From Periconia sp. R9002 (taxonomy: Eukaryota; Ascomycota; Dothideomycetes; Pleosporales; Periconiaceae), in contig JAMAHW010000030.1 of the NCBI GenBank assembly GCA_023627715.1, positions 1 to 64,000 on the forward strand: a stretch of DNA of 64,000 bases. The letters are read 5' to 3'. Below, piece after piece: positions 48,197-58,469 of the stretch (position 1 is the stretch's first letter; each line of letters opens with the position of its first letter). A program made the translations under genes and the position numbers. The notes beneath the pieces are model-generated. The model worked only from the letters and a program-made list of their open reading frames with translations. It did no database searches and was not told where the DNA came from.

Positions 48197-48922
48197 TCAC
48201 ACCTGCTTGTGTTTCGTTCCGTCTTGTGGTCGTTCCTGAAGTTCCACCCCTCCACCACTTAGATCCCCAGCACGTCTACCATCCACTGCATCACCCTCCT
48301 CCACCTTGCCGGTTTTCGTAAACGGCGCACCCAGAAGATTGAACAGATTATTCATCCTCGTCGCCATAACATAGAGTATCGTCAAGCCAACTGTGATGAC
48401 TTCATCGCGGAGTTCCTTCGGCAGCTCAGCGGAGCTTTTTGCAAAGTAGAAATTCCCAACTTCCTTCAATGCCCAAATGTTGACAGAGAATTTGGCAATT
48501 GGAGTCTGCGTCGCTGATTCAACACACACAAAGTCCCATATCGTTAAGCTGACGGTGGTAATCCATGAGACGGCGACGGGCTTCGTTGACGAAAGAGCAG
48601 GGGAGAAGTAGTTGTATGCCGTCTTCCACTTGCTAAGCGGTTTGATATTAACGGTCTGGCCATGGATTGTACATTTCGCTGCGATGGACACTCCATTGAT
48701 AGTCCCGGTGGATATTGGATTGTTTGTAGCTGCATCATCTATGCGGAGCTGAGGTTTCATCGGGCGGAAGTGCTGAATGTAGACGGGGGTGAGGCTATCG
48801 CCGTTCCGTTCGTTTACAATGTTGCGAAATTTACGCCATGTGAAATTAACTTGGAAGGCAGCACCGGCAGATACATCTTCCTGATTTAACGGGCGACTAA
48901 GAGTGGTACATTCGGTGGGCAT
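48197..48922 (-). CDS. hypothetical protein, possibly with a tubby/LURP-like fold
   Basis: A single-exon frame of 241 residues from an ATG at 48922. The sequence is protein-like throughout: NFTWRKFRNIVNERNGDSL, then VYIQHFRPMKPQLRI, GQTVNIKPL and TIWDFVCVESATQTPIAKF. A hydrophobic helix near residues 175-195 (EVITVGLTILYVMATRM) is followed by a polar, Gly/Glu-rich tail. The alternating beta-rich body with a buried terminal helix reminds me of the tubby C-terminal or LURP-one-related fold, but that is an impression, not a match. No signal peptide is seen. Function unknown. A MITE-like element lies about 180 bp upstream. Confidence 0.6.
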   Translation of the reverse strand: MPTECTTLSRPLNQEDVSAGAAFQVNFTWRKFRNIVNERNGDSLTPVYIQHFRPMKPQLRIDDAATNNPISTGTINGVSIAAKCTIHGQTVNIKPLSKWKTAYNYFSPALSSTKPVAVSWITTVSLTIWDFVCVESATQTPIAKFSVNIWALKEVGNFYFAKSSAELPKELRDEVITVGLTILYVMATRMNNLFNLLGAPFTKTGKVEEGDAVDGRRAGDLSGGGVELQERPQDGTKHKQV

Positions 48923-49100
48923 GTTTTTTCCTTTTCTTTTGAGAATTGACGAAGCTTTCGATGTGATAAAGTAGAAGAAGCCTCAATGTGTCTCGGTGGG
49001 CAATATAAACGAGACATTTGGATAGAACGGGGCTGTGCATCATTATTTAGTGAACCGTGCGAGCGCCTTGTCTTGTGCGGGAGTGGCATTGCAATCCGCC

Positions 49101-49300
49101 TACAAGTGGGAGACATGTGGAACCCGCTAGCGCCAGAAATCCTCGTAAGCTGTTATTTTGCCAAATATATTACTTATCTTATGTATTAGAAGGTGATTAG
49201 CTAGTAAGATCTTCTAAAATTTTCGTATATAATCTAAAGTAAGTCGATAGCCCTGGCGTTGAGCGCGGTGCTAGCGGGTTCCACATGTCTCCCACTTGTA
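49101..49300. mobile_element. MITE-like element, 200 bp, perfect 31 bp inverted ends with TA at both ends
   Basis: Bases 49101-49131 are repeated exactly in reverse complement at 49270-49300. The repeat reads TA then CAAGTGGGAGACATGTGG and onward to GCTAGC, so the element is bounded by TA on both sides, the target duplication of Tc1/mariner-type elements. The interior of about 140 bp is AT-rich and cannot encode a transposase. It is best read as a non-autonomous miniature element. Perfect arms suggest recent insertion. Confidence 0.8.
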
Positions 49301-50467
49301 CATGGGGGCCGGGCGGCTGGAACGATGACGTAGCGGAGGGGCCATGCGCTCTTGTCCACATCGAATAATTCGAAGAGAAAACAGGCCAGGCTCGCTCAAA
49401 CACTACATGAACCTTGAATAGTCTTCGCAAACTAAACAATTATCCGCTTGTTGACTGGAGTTTTCCGGTATAACTCGCCATCGTAAGGCTGAATCCGTGC
49501 TGAGAGGCTGCGCCACTGCAAGTAGTGCTTGGCCATCAAGCTACTAACCCAAATGCATGTTGCCAAGAATGCTGGGTTGAGATCAATGATAGGTAGATGG
49601 AATGTCATCAGCGGACGTTTCTCTCCCGGAATAACTGTACTCGATACTCAGGTTCCTTGGCACATTCATTCTCTCGCTGTTTCGATGCAAACGCTTCAAA
49701 TTCAATCATGCCTAAGGTTCCGACAGTTGAACGTCAAGGCTTATGAAATTTCAATTAATCCTCACAGAGTATTACTACCCTCGGTATCGATACAGGTAGG
49801 GGAAAACACTTGGTAACGTCCCCGGCCAGGACGGGACACCAAGGCCTATAAGACACGGCATTTCCTCATCTGCTAAACATTGCAAATGAGGTAGAGTGGA
49901 TTCACTCCAACCAGAGGCTTCTGTGTTCTCCATGGTGCCTGCCCTTCTTGGTGAATTTCAACCCCTCTCAATAGTAAAATCGCAGTCATAAAGCAACGGT
50001 GGGATTTTATCATTTGTTTTCACATAACTTTGCAATTACACTTTTAGTACCAGATTAAAAGAGAGCTTTGTGCATAAACAACAAGTACGGCAGCGTGGAT
50101 AGTATATCACAAACTCTTAAATTTGCTGTATGAGATCTGAAAAGCGTAATTGCGTAACTCATTTTTCTTCCAACTCTAAAAGGAGATTGATGTGCCTTCT
50201 GGATGACATGGTGCGGTTTGGGGTAGCATCCCGGCGGCGTTGGATCATATCCGGGTTGGAAAGACACGTCGAGAACTCGCAGAATTTCCATCATTCAGTC
50301 TTAAGCCCTAATAATCTTCTCATCACGCGAATTATTTGAATAGTACGAACTAGAGGGCACAGATGACCTACCCTCGTAAATAATCCCTTCTTGTCGTATA
50401 ACTGTGGCGATACTGCTTGTAAGCTTATTTAAATGATTATGCGATCATACCAACCACCAAACAAAAC

Positions 50468-50662
50468 TTAACGGGACGAGATGTAAACAGGTATTCCAGC
50501 TTTTACCGTCGCTATTTCTTGAACATGGCTTGCAGTGGTGGTTTCCATAGGTTCATATTCTAAACAACGATTTCCAGCACATATGCAATATGATGCGACA
50601 GGACAAAAGGTGCAGGTTTCTCCAATGAAATCAGGAACGCGCCTGCATGATGCTTGCAGCAT
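50468..50662 (-). CDS. possible exon of a cysteine-rich small protein (weak)
   Basis: A 64-residue frame with a striking cysteine pattern in its first half (C-x5-based spacing through ETCTFCPVASYCICAGNRC), ending at a stop at 50468. It is open upstream to an in-frame TAG within GTTTAG just before 50690, which could instead be a splice acceptor. I could not find a signal-peptide exon upstream. The cysteine pattern suggests a secreted disulfide-rich protein, but the gene model is incomplete. Confidence 0.2.
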   Translation of the reverse strand: MLQASCRRVPDFIGETCTFCPVASYCICAGNRCLEYEPMETTTASHVQEIATVKAGIPVYISSR

Positions 50663-51955
50663 ACATTTTCTCTCATATTTTAGTATCTAAACGTAGAGAC
50701 ATAGGTTCTGGACTCGTCTGTTGGAAGGAACAACAAGGATAATGTAAGGGGGTGGTGGAGTCGGCAAAAAGGCTGCAGGACTTGAACATCAAAATGCGGG
50801 GAAATTCGTAAATTTGGCTGCTTCAGGAATCTGCTTTGGCGAAAAAGACGCAGTGTACTCGGTGTTTTGTAACAGGCAACAAGCTTATGCGAGCTGAGTG
50901 GAAATAGATGACTTAGATGCTCATAACACCTCTGTGTATAATATCAGCCATCTGTCTTAGATGGGTTTTCTATCAAAATGACTATCACACGTTCCTCGTA
51001 GTTATTTTTGCAATTTGAATTTCGGATATCTAAAAATTTGTAGTATCAGCAGTTTTTATTTGCATATACCACTCAAATATAGGTAGCAGCTTTCTGTGCA
51101 GGTCAGCGAAAGTGACCTGACTTGGGGCTCTTGGTCGCGGCTCACCGTTTATTGCAATAACTTGCATTTGCATAGATTAAATATTAGCTGCATTACTTGC
51201 CGTGGAGAGTTGCTTTTGTTCTCAGCCAATGGGAAGTGTAGGCTCAACACGAGGGGTGAGTAAGATACTGGTTATGGACTCTGAGTAAGATTCCCCTATA
51301 CCCAATCCCCTGCACATTGCTTATATCCCAAGATCTTATGCTGAAAAAGTAGGCAAGCATGCGAGGCCCCAATTAATGTAGGGTAGATGTCTCGAAGCGG
51401 TTTAGCCTTCCATTCATTGCCCGAGTTATCCTAACGTCGGATAGAAAAGTGTTCCGGAAACGGAAAGTGTTCTACTACTGAACTGTCTTCTATCGCGGTG
51501 TTCTATGTCGAGGCATTGCATTAAATAACTTATTCAGACGATTTTTTGGTTAAGAGCTCACAGTATTTCATGCGCATCTGTCAATTCCGCCAGATATAGG
51601 TATTCTCCTCACGGAGCCAGACTGCATCATCATCCAGGCAACTAGTCTCATCTCGCTTTGTCTTTCTATCATGTAAGAGCTCGCTCTGGTACGTAATTAT
51701 CTTTCTAAACATTACCGTACACCATGTCAGCGGCGAGCTTATGCGTGGCTCTGATGCATGCCTTTTCTGGCAGCTAATCCATTACCGTAAGAAGTGCAAT
51801 GACACTCCTTTCAAGAGTCACGATAGGTAGAAAGGTTTTTCACCCAGCCGAACATGATCGGTGAGCTTCAATGGGGTTTAAGCAGTGTCTAGAGAGCATA
51901 AGAAAAGCACCGAGGTGAAGTGACGGCGGTGTGGCAAACTTGGAGGGCGTTTGAA

Positions 51956-51964
51956 TATAAAAAG
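51956..51964 (+). promoter_or_regulatory. TATA box of the small secreted protein gene
   Basis: TATAAAAAG, about 116 bp before the ATG at 52080, followed by a CA-rich leader (CACCCACCAGCAAACCAACAC) typical of highly expressed fungal genes. Confidence 0.6.
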
Positions 51965-52079
51965 GCACTCTTCTCCCCTAGAATCAAGGACCACCCACCA
52001 GCAAACCAACACTCCAATCCTCTTTACCTACTACTCACGCATCACTTCAAATCCTTTTAACTTTCACCCAAAACCCACA

Positions 52080-52313
52080 ATGTATTTCACTACCACTGTC
52101 CTCCTCGCCCTCAGCGCGTTGGCTGTTGCCAACCCATTCCCGGCTGAAAACACGCCTCTTGCACCCATTACTGCCGACGCGCAATGCTCCCCTGGATCCT
52201 ATGCCTGCGGCGCTGATGGTCACAGCATCTGGGTCTGCAACACTAGTGGTAACTGGGTTTTTGCTGCCAACTGCGGCAGCCAGCGATGCATCAACGCCTC
52301 CTGCGTCCCCTAA
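52080..52313 (+). CDS. small cysteine-rich secreted protein
   Basis: A 77-residue single-exon protein. Residues 1-18 (MYFTTTVLLALSALAVAN) are a clear signal peptide. The mature part carries six cysteines in CSPGSYAC, VWVCN-like IWVCNTSGNW and ANCGSQRCINASC. The C-x5-C, WVCN and GNWV layout recurs in small secreted fungal proteins and resembles carbohydrate-binding modules. Two NxS/T sequons are present. A strong TATA box and a C/A-rich leader point to high or induced expression. It may be a cell-wall or effector-like protein; no function can be stated. The start at 52080 is chosen over an upstream in-frame ATG because only it gives a proper signal peptide. Confidence 0.8.
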   Translation: MYFTTTVLLALSALAVANPFPAENTPLAPITADAQCSPGSYACGADGHSIWVCNTSGNWVFAANCGSQRCINASCVP

Positions 52314-53067
52314 ATGGGAATGTTACGCATAACCAACGGTACGACGAAGTGAACGATTGCAAATTCTCTCGCTGACTCTGCAAAGACCCATGCGTCCTCA
52401 GATTCACACCTTACCCGAGACAAGCCTTGGAATCTATTGGTACTACTTATAGGACTGGATGGTTGGTTCCTCAAACTAAGAAATACCTGGGGAGAAAGTT
52501 GCTGGAAATCAAAAGCCATAGCTTTTCTGTACGTCCAGTGCACGGACATCGCTCGTTTGTATTGATAGCTTGGTACATTCGTTAAAAATCAATTCTATTG
52601 CTATTCTCGTTGAATCTTGAACCATGCATCTCTGTTTATCTTTTACCAAATACATTAGAAGGTGTGATCACAAACAGTACAGCACGGTAATCACGATAGG
52701 TGATATCTCGTTCAGGACCCAGGAGTGGACCGAGCTTCCCTGAATACGCGCTACAGTATCAGCAAAACTCTCGCAGGTAACGCAGACGGGGGGTGTCTAA
52801 TACGTGGCTCGATTTATGTCCTGCGAATGAAACACGTAGCAGTGAAACATATCAGAGCCTGCAAGGCGAGAAACTGGTTCACAATGTTGCACACAGAGTG
52901 TATCCAACCAATGTTTTCCGCGGTGAGATTGGGACAAAATTAATCCTAAATTCAATGTTACCTATACACATCATTCTCGACGAAGTAGGAAAGGCAACCT
53001 CGCACAAATTTATATTGACTGGATATTCCGATCTTTAGAAGGTCCTTTGTGCGGTACGCCTATCTTG
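52314..53067. other. intergenic, no gene seen
   Basis: The 3' flank of the small secreted protein gene and distal promoter of the first acyltransferase gene. Overlapping short frames at 52725-53038 have no features. Confidence 0.45.
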
Positions 53068-53075
53068 TATAAAAG
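53068..53075 (+). promoter_or_regulatory. TATA box of acyltransferase gene 1
   Basis: TATAAAAG, 147 bp before the ATG at 53222, followed by a C/A-rich leader. The paralog at 55532 has a TATA box at a similar distance. Confidence 0.55.
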
Positions 53076-53221
53076 CTCACACATCTCGACACAGAGATAT
53101 TTTCTCCAACTCACACTCCTCATCTCCTAGAGTCCCCACGGTTGCGTAAAGAGCCTTCGCATCTGTGTAAAATTTCATTTCAAAGATAACAGAGAACAGA
53201 AACAACGACAACAACTACACT

Positions 53222-54646
53222 ATGGAGACCGAGGGTGACAAATTTCGGCTGCTTGAACTTAGCCCCTTAGACCAAATTGCACCGCGAGGCACCAGGCGCC
53301 TCGTCCTTTGTTTCCGAACACCTCAGCAATCATCACTTCAAGAGATTACTCGCATACTAAGGACCGGCCTCCATTTAAGTACCTGTCAGTTACCATATCT
53401 ATCTGGAAATGTTACATACATCAACAACCGCGGCGAAATCTGCGTCGAGTACGAAAAAGGTCGCGAAATTCACTGTTCCGTACAAGACAAGAAGGGTGAC
53501 ATGCCAACATACGAAGAGCTCAGCGAGCAGAAGTTTCCGCCATCATTAACTTGTTCAGCCACTGTATTTCCACAAGCTGAGGACACCCAGGTCTTGGCAT
53601 TGCAGGCCAACTTGCTGGAGGGAGGCATAATTTTGGGAATAGTCTACCATCGCTCGGTGACCGATACCGGAGGACTCTATTACATCCTTGTACTTCTGGC
53701 AAATGCACTCAAAAGTGTAGACACCTCCACAACCCCGAATTCTGAGGTCGACCTCAGTATTACCCTTCCCGAACTTCCTTTCGAAAATCGGCATGTGTTG
53801 TTTGACAACACCGGACACAGCAGTTCGCAAAAGAAAACGATGCTGGACCAGTATCATGAAAAATATGTGGGAATTCATGGCAAGATTATCACGGCAAGTG
53901 ATGATGGGATAAAGAAAGATAACGAAATACATTCATCAGTGTCGCACACTTCTAGACACTTCATCTTCTCGGTCGAAAAGATAAAAGATCTCATAGAGAG
54001 ATATAAGACTGGACCTCCCGATGACGCTGATGCAGCTGTAATACTTTCCATCACTGATGTTCTCATCGCAATTCTGTGGCAAGGCATTACAAAAGCCCGC
54101 GAGCCCAAGTTAAATACGCCTGTGTCTTCCCAGTTAGGTATAGCGATTGATTGTCGCGAACAACTGGCTCGGATTCTTCCAAATCTTTCAAAGCCATACC
54201 TGGGAAATGCCATGGGTTATGGTACTGCTCGGGTTACTGTCTACCATGTTGCCCACGACGAGCTGTTTCATGTGGCCTGTACTGTCAATGAAGCTTTTGG
54301 GACTACTGGGGGGTACGAAACCATGTCGCAAGTTCTCTTTGTAGAAAATTATGACGGCAACATTGAAAGGATTCGATCAAATTTGAATTGGTGCCAGAGA
54401 CAAGATGTCGTGGTGGACCCCTGGACCAAATATCAATTTTGCGACCTTGAATTCGGTTATTTTGGCCCGGTTTATTGTATCCGAATGCCTCCGTTCGAGT
54501 CTGATGGGTCAGTCAGAATTCTACCCTCGAGTAAGAACGACCTTAAACGAGAGATTCACGTCGTGGTCGATTTGGCTGAGGAAACCATGGACGACCTGTT
54601 GAAAGACGAGACGTTTATGGCATATGTTAAGGAGGTTCTGCAGTAA
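53222..54646 (+). CDS. BAHD / trichothecene-3-O-acetyltransferase-like protein lacking the catalytic His
   Basis: A 474-residue intronless protein of the fungal BAHD-like acyltransferase group (Tri101-like). Family layout: opening LSPLDQIAPRG, LPYLSGNVTYIN, then the active-site region at 139-150, and LEFGYFGPVYCIRMP near the C terminus in place of the DFGWG-type structural motif. The active site reads YHRSVTD (142-148). Aligned with the neighbouring paralog's NHSVAD, the HxxxD histidine position holds Arg144, with a His one residue earlier and Asp148 kept. Active enzymes use that His as general base to move an acyl group from CoA to a hydroxyl. This copy may therefore be inactive, or use a shifted His143. 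It lies in tandem with a paralog that has an intact motif, which suggests duplication and divergence. Confidence 0.85.
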   Translation: METEGDKFRLLELSPLDQIAPRGTRRLVLCFRTPQQSSLQEITRILRTGLHLSTCQLPYLSGNVTYINNRGEICVEYEKGREIHCSVQDKKGDMPTYEELSEQKFPPSLTCSATVFPQAEDTQVLALQANLLEGGIILGIVYHRSVTDTGGLYYILVLLANALKSVDTSTTPNSEVDLSITLPELPFENRHVLFDNTGHSSSQKKTMLDQYHEKYVGIHGKIITASDDGIKKDNEIHSSVSHTSRHFIFSVEKIKDLIERYKTGPPDDADAAVILSITDVLIAILWQGITKAREPKLNTPVSSQLGIAIDCREQLARILPNLSKPYLGNAMGYGTARVTVYHVAHDELFHVACTVNEAFGTTGGYETMSQVLFVENYDGNIERIRSNLNWCQRQDVVVDPWTKYQFCDLEFGYFGPVYCIRMPPFESDGSVRILPSSKNDLKREIHVVVDLAEETMDDLLKDETFMAYVKEVLQ

Positions 54647-55395
54647 TCATGGTTATGTCTCTCTTTCTCTTTCTCTATCTCTGTCTCTTTTTTAATAATA
54701 CATTGATTCTTATGTGGTAAATCGATAAATACATATATGGACTTTGAGGGTGTACCTGTGCTACCAATCAATTAGACTGCGAATGACCATGTACCTCCCG
54801 CATTGATACTGCAGACTTTCAACGTACCTTCACGCAGAAAACCAACAGTGCAATATTATTGTATTAATCTTTCGCTTTCTTGTATCTGAACCACAGGTTT
54901 AGTATAAAATAATGTAGTCCTCGTACATGCATAATGTTAATTCTCGTCCACCCTTTTTCTCGTTGCCTTGTAGGATAGGTAAGGAGTGCAGACATGAAGA
55001 GAGCCTCACTCCGAGAAACGTTTCACTTGCAGGAACTCACATATAGCAACGCAGGACTGAGGTCTGCGAGAACCTCTGACTAGATGCTCGCCTATTGAAT
55101 GTGTAACGGACAAACACGTCACCTCCCGTTGCCTGAAAGCCATCGTTTGCACCGTGTAACCAGAACGTGCAATGATTTTTATGATCTAGGATACACAAAT
55201 AAAGACATTTTCACTCATACATCGTGATACAGATGCACCTGTACATGCTGGCAATGACCCGGCGCTTAGATACAAGCGTACGCTGAATCTTGACCTACGC
55301 TAACCCACGCTATGAAATTTCACAATGGAGTGAAATGTAACAATGAATCACCGGTGTACTGTTACTCTTGGCATCAACACAGGCTAACCACGCTG
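54647..55395. other. intergenic between the tandem acyltransferases
   Basis: It begins with a CT-rich simple-sequence tract (about 54657-54692, CTCTTT-type repeats). No gene is seen. It holds the 3' end of copy 1 and the promoter of copy 2. Confidence 0.5.
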
Positions 55396-55401
55396 TATAA
55401 A
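55396..55401 (+). promoter_or_regulatory. TATA box of acyltransferase gene 2
   Basis: TATAAA, 131 bp before the ATG at 55532, similar in spacing to the TATA box of the upstream paralog. Confidence 0.5.
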
Positions 55402-55531
55402 CACTCGTGAAGTACCCAGAATACATTGAAAATCAGTCCCGAAACTTCAACCCATTCAATTTAAACTATCAACCCTTGGGTCTTACTAATCTTGAATCTT
55501 ACCATTCTCAGCTTTCATTCCTGTATTTACC

Positions 55532-56968
55532 ATGGCAGACAATGATGGTATGCAGGAGCAGTACTTCCATCTCAGTACAATGGATCAGACTGCCTTGCGC
55601 TCTACCATTCGATTCTTGCTTTGTTTCCAAACGCCTCAAGAAATGTCTTCCGAAGAAATCGATCGCATACTGAAAAGTGCGCTTTACGACACGACTGTAC
55701 AGATGCCTTATCTCGCTGGACGTATCAAAGTTCTTAACGAAAGGAACGAGATATGCATTGCTTATAAAAATGGGGACGCTGTACCCAGGCTTGTCTTGAG
55801 CAAGAAACAGTCAATGCCATCGTACAAGGAGCTGCGAGCACGGAAACTCCCGCCATCCGCGCTAGACAAGCACAATCTCTACTTGTTACCCTATTTTCCG
55901 GATACAATCGAGGGCTCACATATTTTTTCCGTACAGGCAAATCTGCTTGATGGAGGATTACTACTGGGTGTAAGCATAAACCATTCAGTAGCCGACGGGG
56001 TAGGATTTGGAGTAGTCCTCGATGCGTTATCGAAAAACTTCAAGCGCGTTAATCCGGATCCAACGGGGCCTTTAGATAATTCAAACGACGAAAACATCGG
56101 TTTTGTGGAGACGGACCCAACAGCACGAGTGAGGATGTTCCCAAGGATCACACTGGAGGAGATGGAAAACCATGATTACTCAAGATACAATGGTTTAAGC
56201 CCCAACAGCCCGACAAAGATTGCAGAACGATCGAATGAATCAGCGCCATGCACCTGGAGACAATTTCGCCTTCAAAATTCACTGTTACAAGATCTCAAGC
56301 GAGAAATCATGGACGGGATAAACGGGCGTAGTCAGCCGTTGGATGACGTTACTTTCGTATCCTCCAATGATGTTCTCGGTGCCCTAATATGGCAGTGCAT
56401 TACCAGAGCTCGTTCATACCGACTGAATGATGATGAGTTCACACAGATCGTGGTGCCAGTTAACTGCCGAGGAAAGCTGGCACGCTGTCTTCCAGAAGGT
56501 CAATATGTTGGAAATGCAGCGCATGACAGTTTGACCAAGCTGCCTATCTGCAATGTGAAGCATCTACCACTTTCGGAACTCGCCATACCTATCCACCGGT
56601 CCATCTTTGAATTAGATGAGACCTTTATACTGGGGCTCATTACTCGTATAAACGCCCACAATGGTAGCTTTCAAGATTACAGACCACGAATTGACTTCAA
56701 TCATGGCAATGACATCGTGTTCAATTCTTGGAGGCAGATCCCTGTATACGAACTCGACTTTGGCCATAATCTTGGAAAGGTAGATTGGTTCCGGACCCCT
56801 GCACGTGAGATCGACGGGTCAATCAAAATACTTCCTGCGAGAAACGATGAGCATGATACAGAAGATGCAGAGGCTTGGGAGGTCCTAGTTGAGCTCGAAA
56901 AGCGGACTATGGAGAATTTGCTCAACGATGAAGTGTGGATGAGGTTTGTCTTGCAAGTGCTGCAATAA
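55532..56968 (+). CDS. BAHD / trichothecene-3-O-acetyltransferase-like acyltransferase
   Basis: A 478-residue intronless protein of the same family and length as the copy at 53222. LSTMDQTALRS opens the domain and MPYLAGRIKVLNERNEI follows. The catalytic HxxxD motif is intact: NHSVADG with His151 and Asp155. DFGHNLG near residue 410 stands for the DFGWG-type motif, followed by VDWFRTP. The enzyme should transfer acetyl or a longer acyl group from CoA to a hydroxyl (or amine) of a small molecule in the cytosol. With a PKS expected to leave hydroxyls, a P450 and an exporter nearby, acylation of the polyketide is plausible; self-protection by acetylation, as with Tri101, is an alternative. It lies about 10 kb from the PKS, so cluster membership is inferred. 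Confidence 0.9.
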   Translation: MADNDGMQEQYFHLSTMDQTALRSTIRFLLCFQTPQEMSSEEIDRILKSALYDTTVQMPYLAGRIKVLNERNEICIAYKNGDAVPRLVLSKKQSMPSYKELRARKLPPSALDKHNLYLLPYFPDTIEGSHIFSVQANLLDGGLLLGVSINHSVADGVGFGVVLDALSKNFKRVNPDPTGPLDNSNDENIGFVETDPTARVRMFPRITLEEMENHDYSRYNGLSPNSPTKIAERSNESAPCTWRQFRLQNSLLQDLKREIMDGINGRSQPLDDVTFVSSNDVLGALIWQCITRARSYRLNDDEFTQIVVPVNCRGKLARCLPEGQYVGNAAHDSLTKLPICNVKHLPLSELAIPIHRSIFELDETFILGLITRINAHNGSFQDYRPRIDFNHGNDIVFNSWRQIPVYELDFGHNLGKVDWFRTPAREIDGSIKILPARNDEHDTEDAEAWEVLVELEKRTMENLLNDEVWMRFVLQVLQ

Positions 56969-57436
56969 TTGCAAAGCATTTGACTTGTTTGGGCAGGAGC
57001 CAGTTGTGTCTTATTTTCTGCCTCGACTTGCCCATCTTTATGTTTCTGGACTCTAGTATAGCTTAATTGACAATTTCAGAAGTTAGAGAGCTTGTAATGA
57101 GGCTAAATGCAATGTATTGTTCACACTCATCGTTTAACAGGATTTATATCTATGTCCATTCAAATGTGCAACGGTTCGCCAGGCGTCACTCAGTGAAAAA
57201 AAACTCGGTTCTAGCAACAACGTTCCGTATAACCACCATATACAAAGTTATAAATGATACATCGATATTGCTATATCATGATACATTTTCAAGGAATTCC
57301 CATGCTCCTGGAAGGATTGAATAAACGCTTGACGCTGACATAAAAAAATGGGAAGAGAAAAGCGAAGAATTAGTCACTGTGAAACACCATTTTCCGCACC
57401 GAATCTATATGCTGTATTCTCCCCACCGTACATAAA
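56969..57436. other. intergenic between convergent genes
   Basis: 468 bp between acyltransferase 2 (plus) and the RTA1 gene (minus). Nothing but 3' flanks is recognised. Confidence 0.5.
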
Positions 57437-58469
57437 TCAAGGGTCCACACCGTATCTTTCATGCAGCGGCCAATCCGCCTCCTGCGCCAATCTTTCCTGA
57501 TAGAGGTCCGTAATCTCTGCCGGGTGACTCCAGTTGAACAAGAACATTACAGCAGCCATCAGCGCCGCGTCAAAAATGTATAAGAATACCTCGTGTCGTA
57601 AAAGGTACCCGTTGTTCCCCTGGAGGTATTCGACGACGCGAAACACGCTGCGAACCATGACAAGGGCGGACGCGACGTACAAAGCGTAGAGGTGGCGTTT
57701 CCATGGTAGATCGTAAACATTGAGCTCGTTTAAGGGGTTTGGGGAGGAAGATGACTCAGTAAGGCGGCGTGGAGATGGCTCTGTACCGTTTTGCGTTTGA
57801 GAAGAGCGAAAACCTTTTGGAGGCGGAGGGTTCGCCTTTACGAGCCTCCAATGGAAAAGCCCGGCAACCACAATAAAGAATCCGAAAAATGTAAGTTGAA
57901 TGAACAATCCAGCAACTATGATCTTCTCGCCGGCATGCAAAAGGTCCAGACTCCCTGCTGATTGAATACCGCCACCGCCGCCTTGTACAAGAAAGCTGAG
58001 TACGTCGCCAATGACGAAGAACTTAGTTAACCATTTCTGACGAATGACGGAGAACCTCTCGCCGTTTGTAAGGAGAATTATTCGGCCCAGGATAATGTAG
58101 ATAGATGCGGCAAAGAGAGCGGGGGCAATGAGAAGGAGTAGTGACTGCATGATGAATGGACCAAGTGCCCAGGGATCGTTCGCAGACAAAATTCGCCCAA
58201 CATAACCTAGCGCCTCGACTAATCATCGCAAATGTCAATTATCTGCCCCATTCAAGATTTGAATTTTATTCGGGAGATTACATACATATGCCACCGACGA
58301 CCAAGGGTATGAAGTACCATGTCCGTTTTCTACATACTTGATAGGTATGGAGAAGTGTTGTGAGCGCAAACACCGCTAAGAATGCAATCGCGGCCGCTTT
58401 TGAGGGTTGATAGCGATATGGAACCCATGCGTTTGGGTCGTCAAGAGAAGGGTGATAGTTTTCCGCCAT
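57437..58469 (-). CDS. RTA1-family seven-helix membrane protein (lipid-translocating exporter type)
   Basis: Two exons (58469-58286, 58218-57437) separated by a 67 bp intron give 321 residues. The splice forms VVGGIFEALGYVGRI, the conserved RTA1 segment. Seven hydrophobic helices are visible, with SFLVQGGGGGIQSAGS between helices, the family hallmark, and HEVFLYIFDAALM in the last helices. A Ser/Pro-rich loop (about residues 190-215) faces the cytosol. RTA1 relatives in yeast are linked to 7-aminocholesterol resistance and lipid movement; most fungal members have no defined substrate. It is next to the acyltransferases and the UGT and could give resistance to a toxic metabolite, but RTA1 genes are common throughout these genomes. 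Confidence 0.9.

Larger units (their letters stand above)
49301..52079. other. long gene-poor region
   Basis: About 2.8 kb without a convincing gene apart from a weak cysteine-rich frame at 50468-50662. Several short frames elsewhere (for example 49529-49816 and 50130-50339) lack domain or composition support. The last 120 bp form the promoter of the small secreted protein. Confidence 0.4.
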
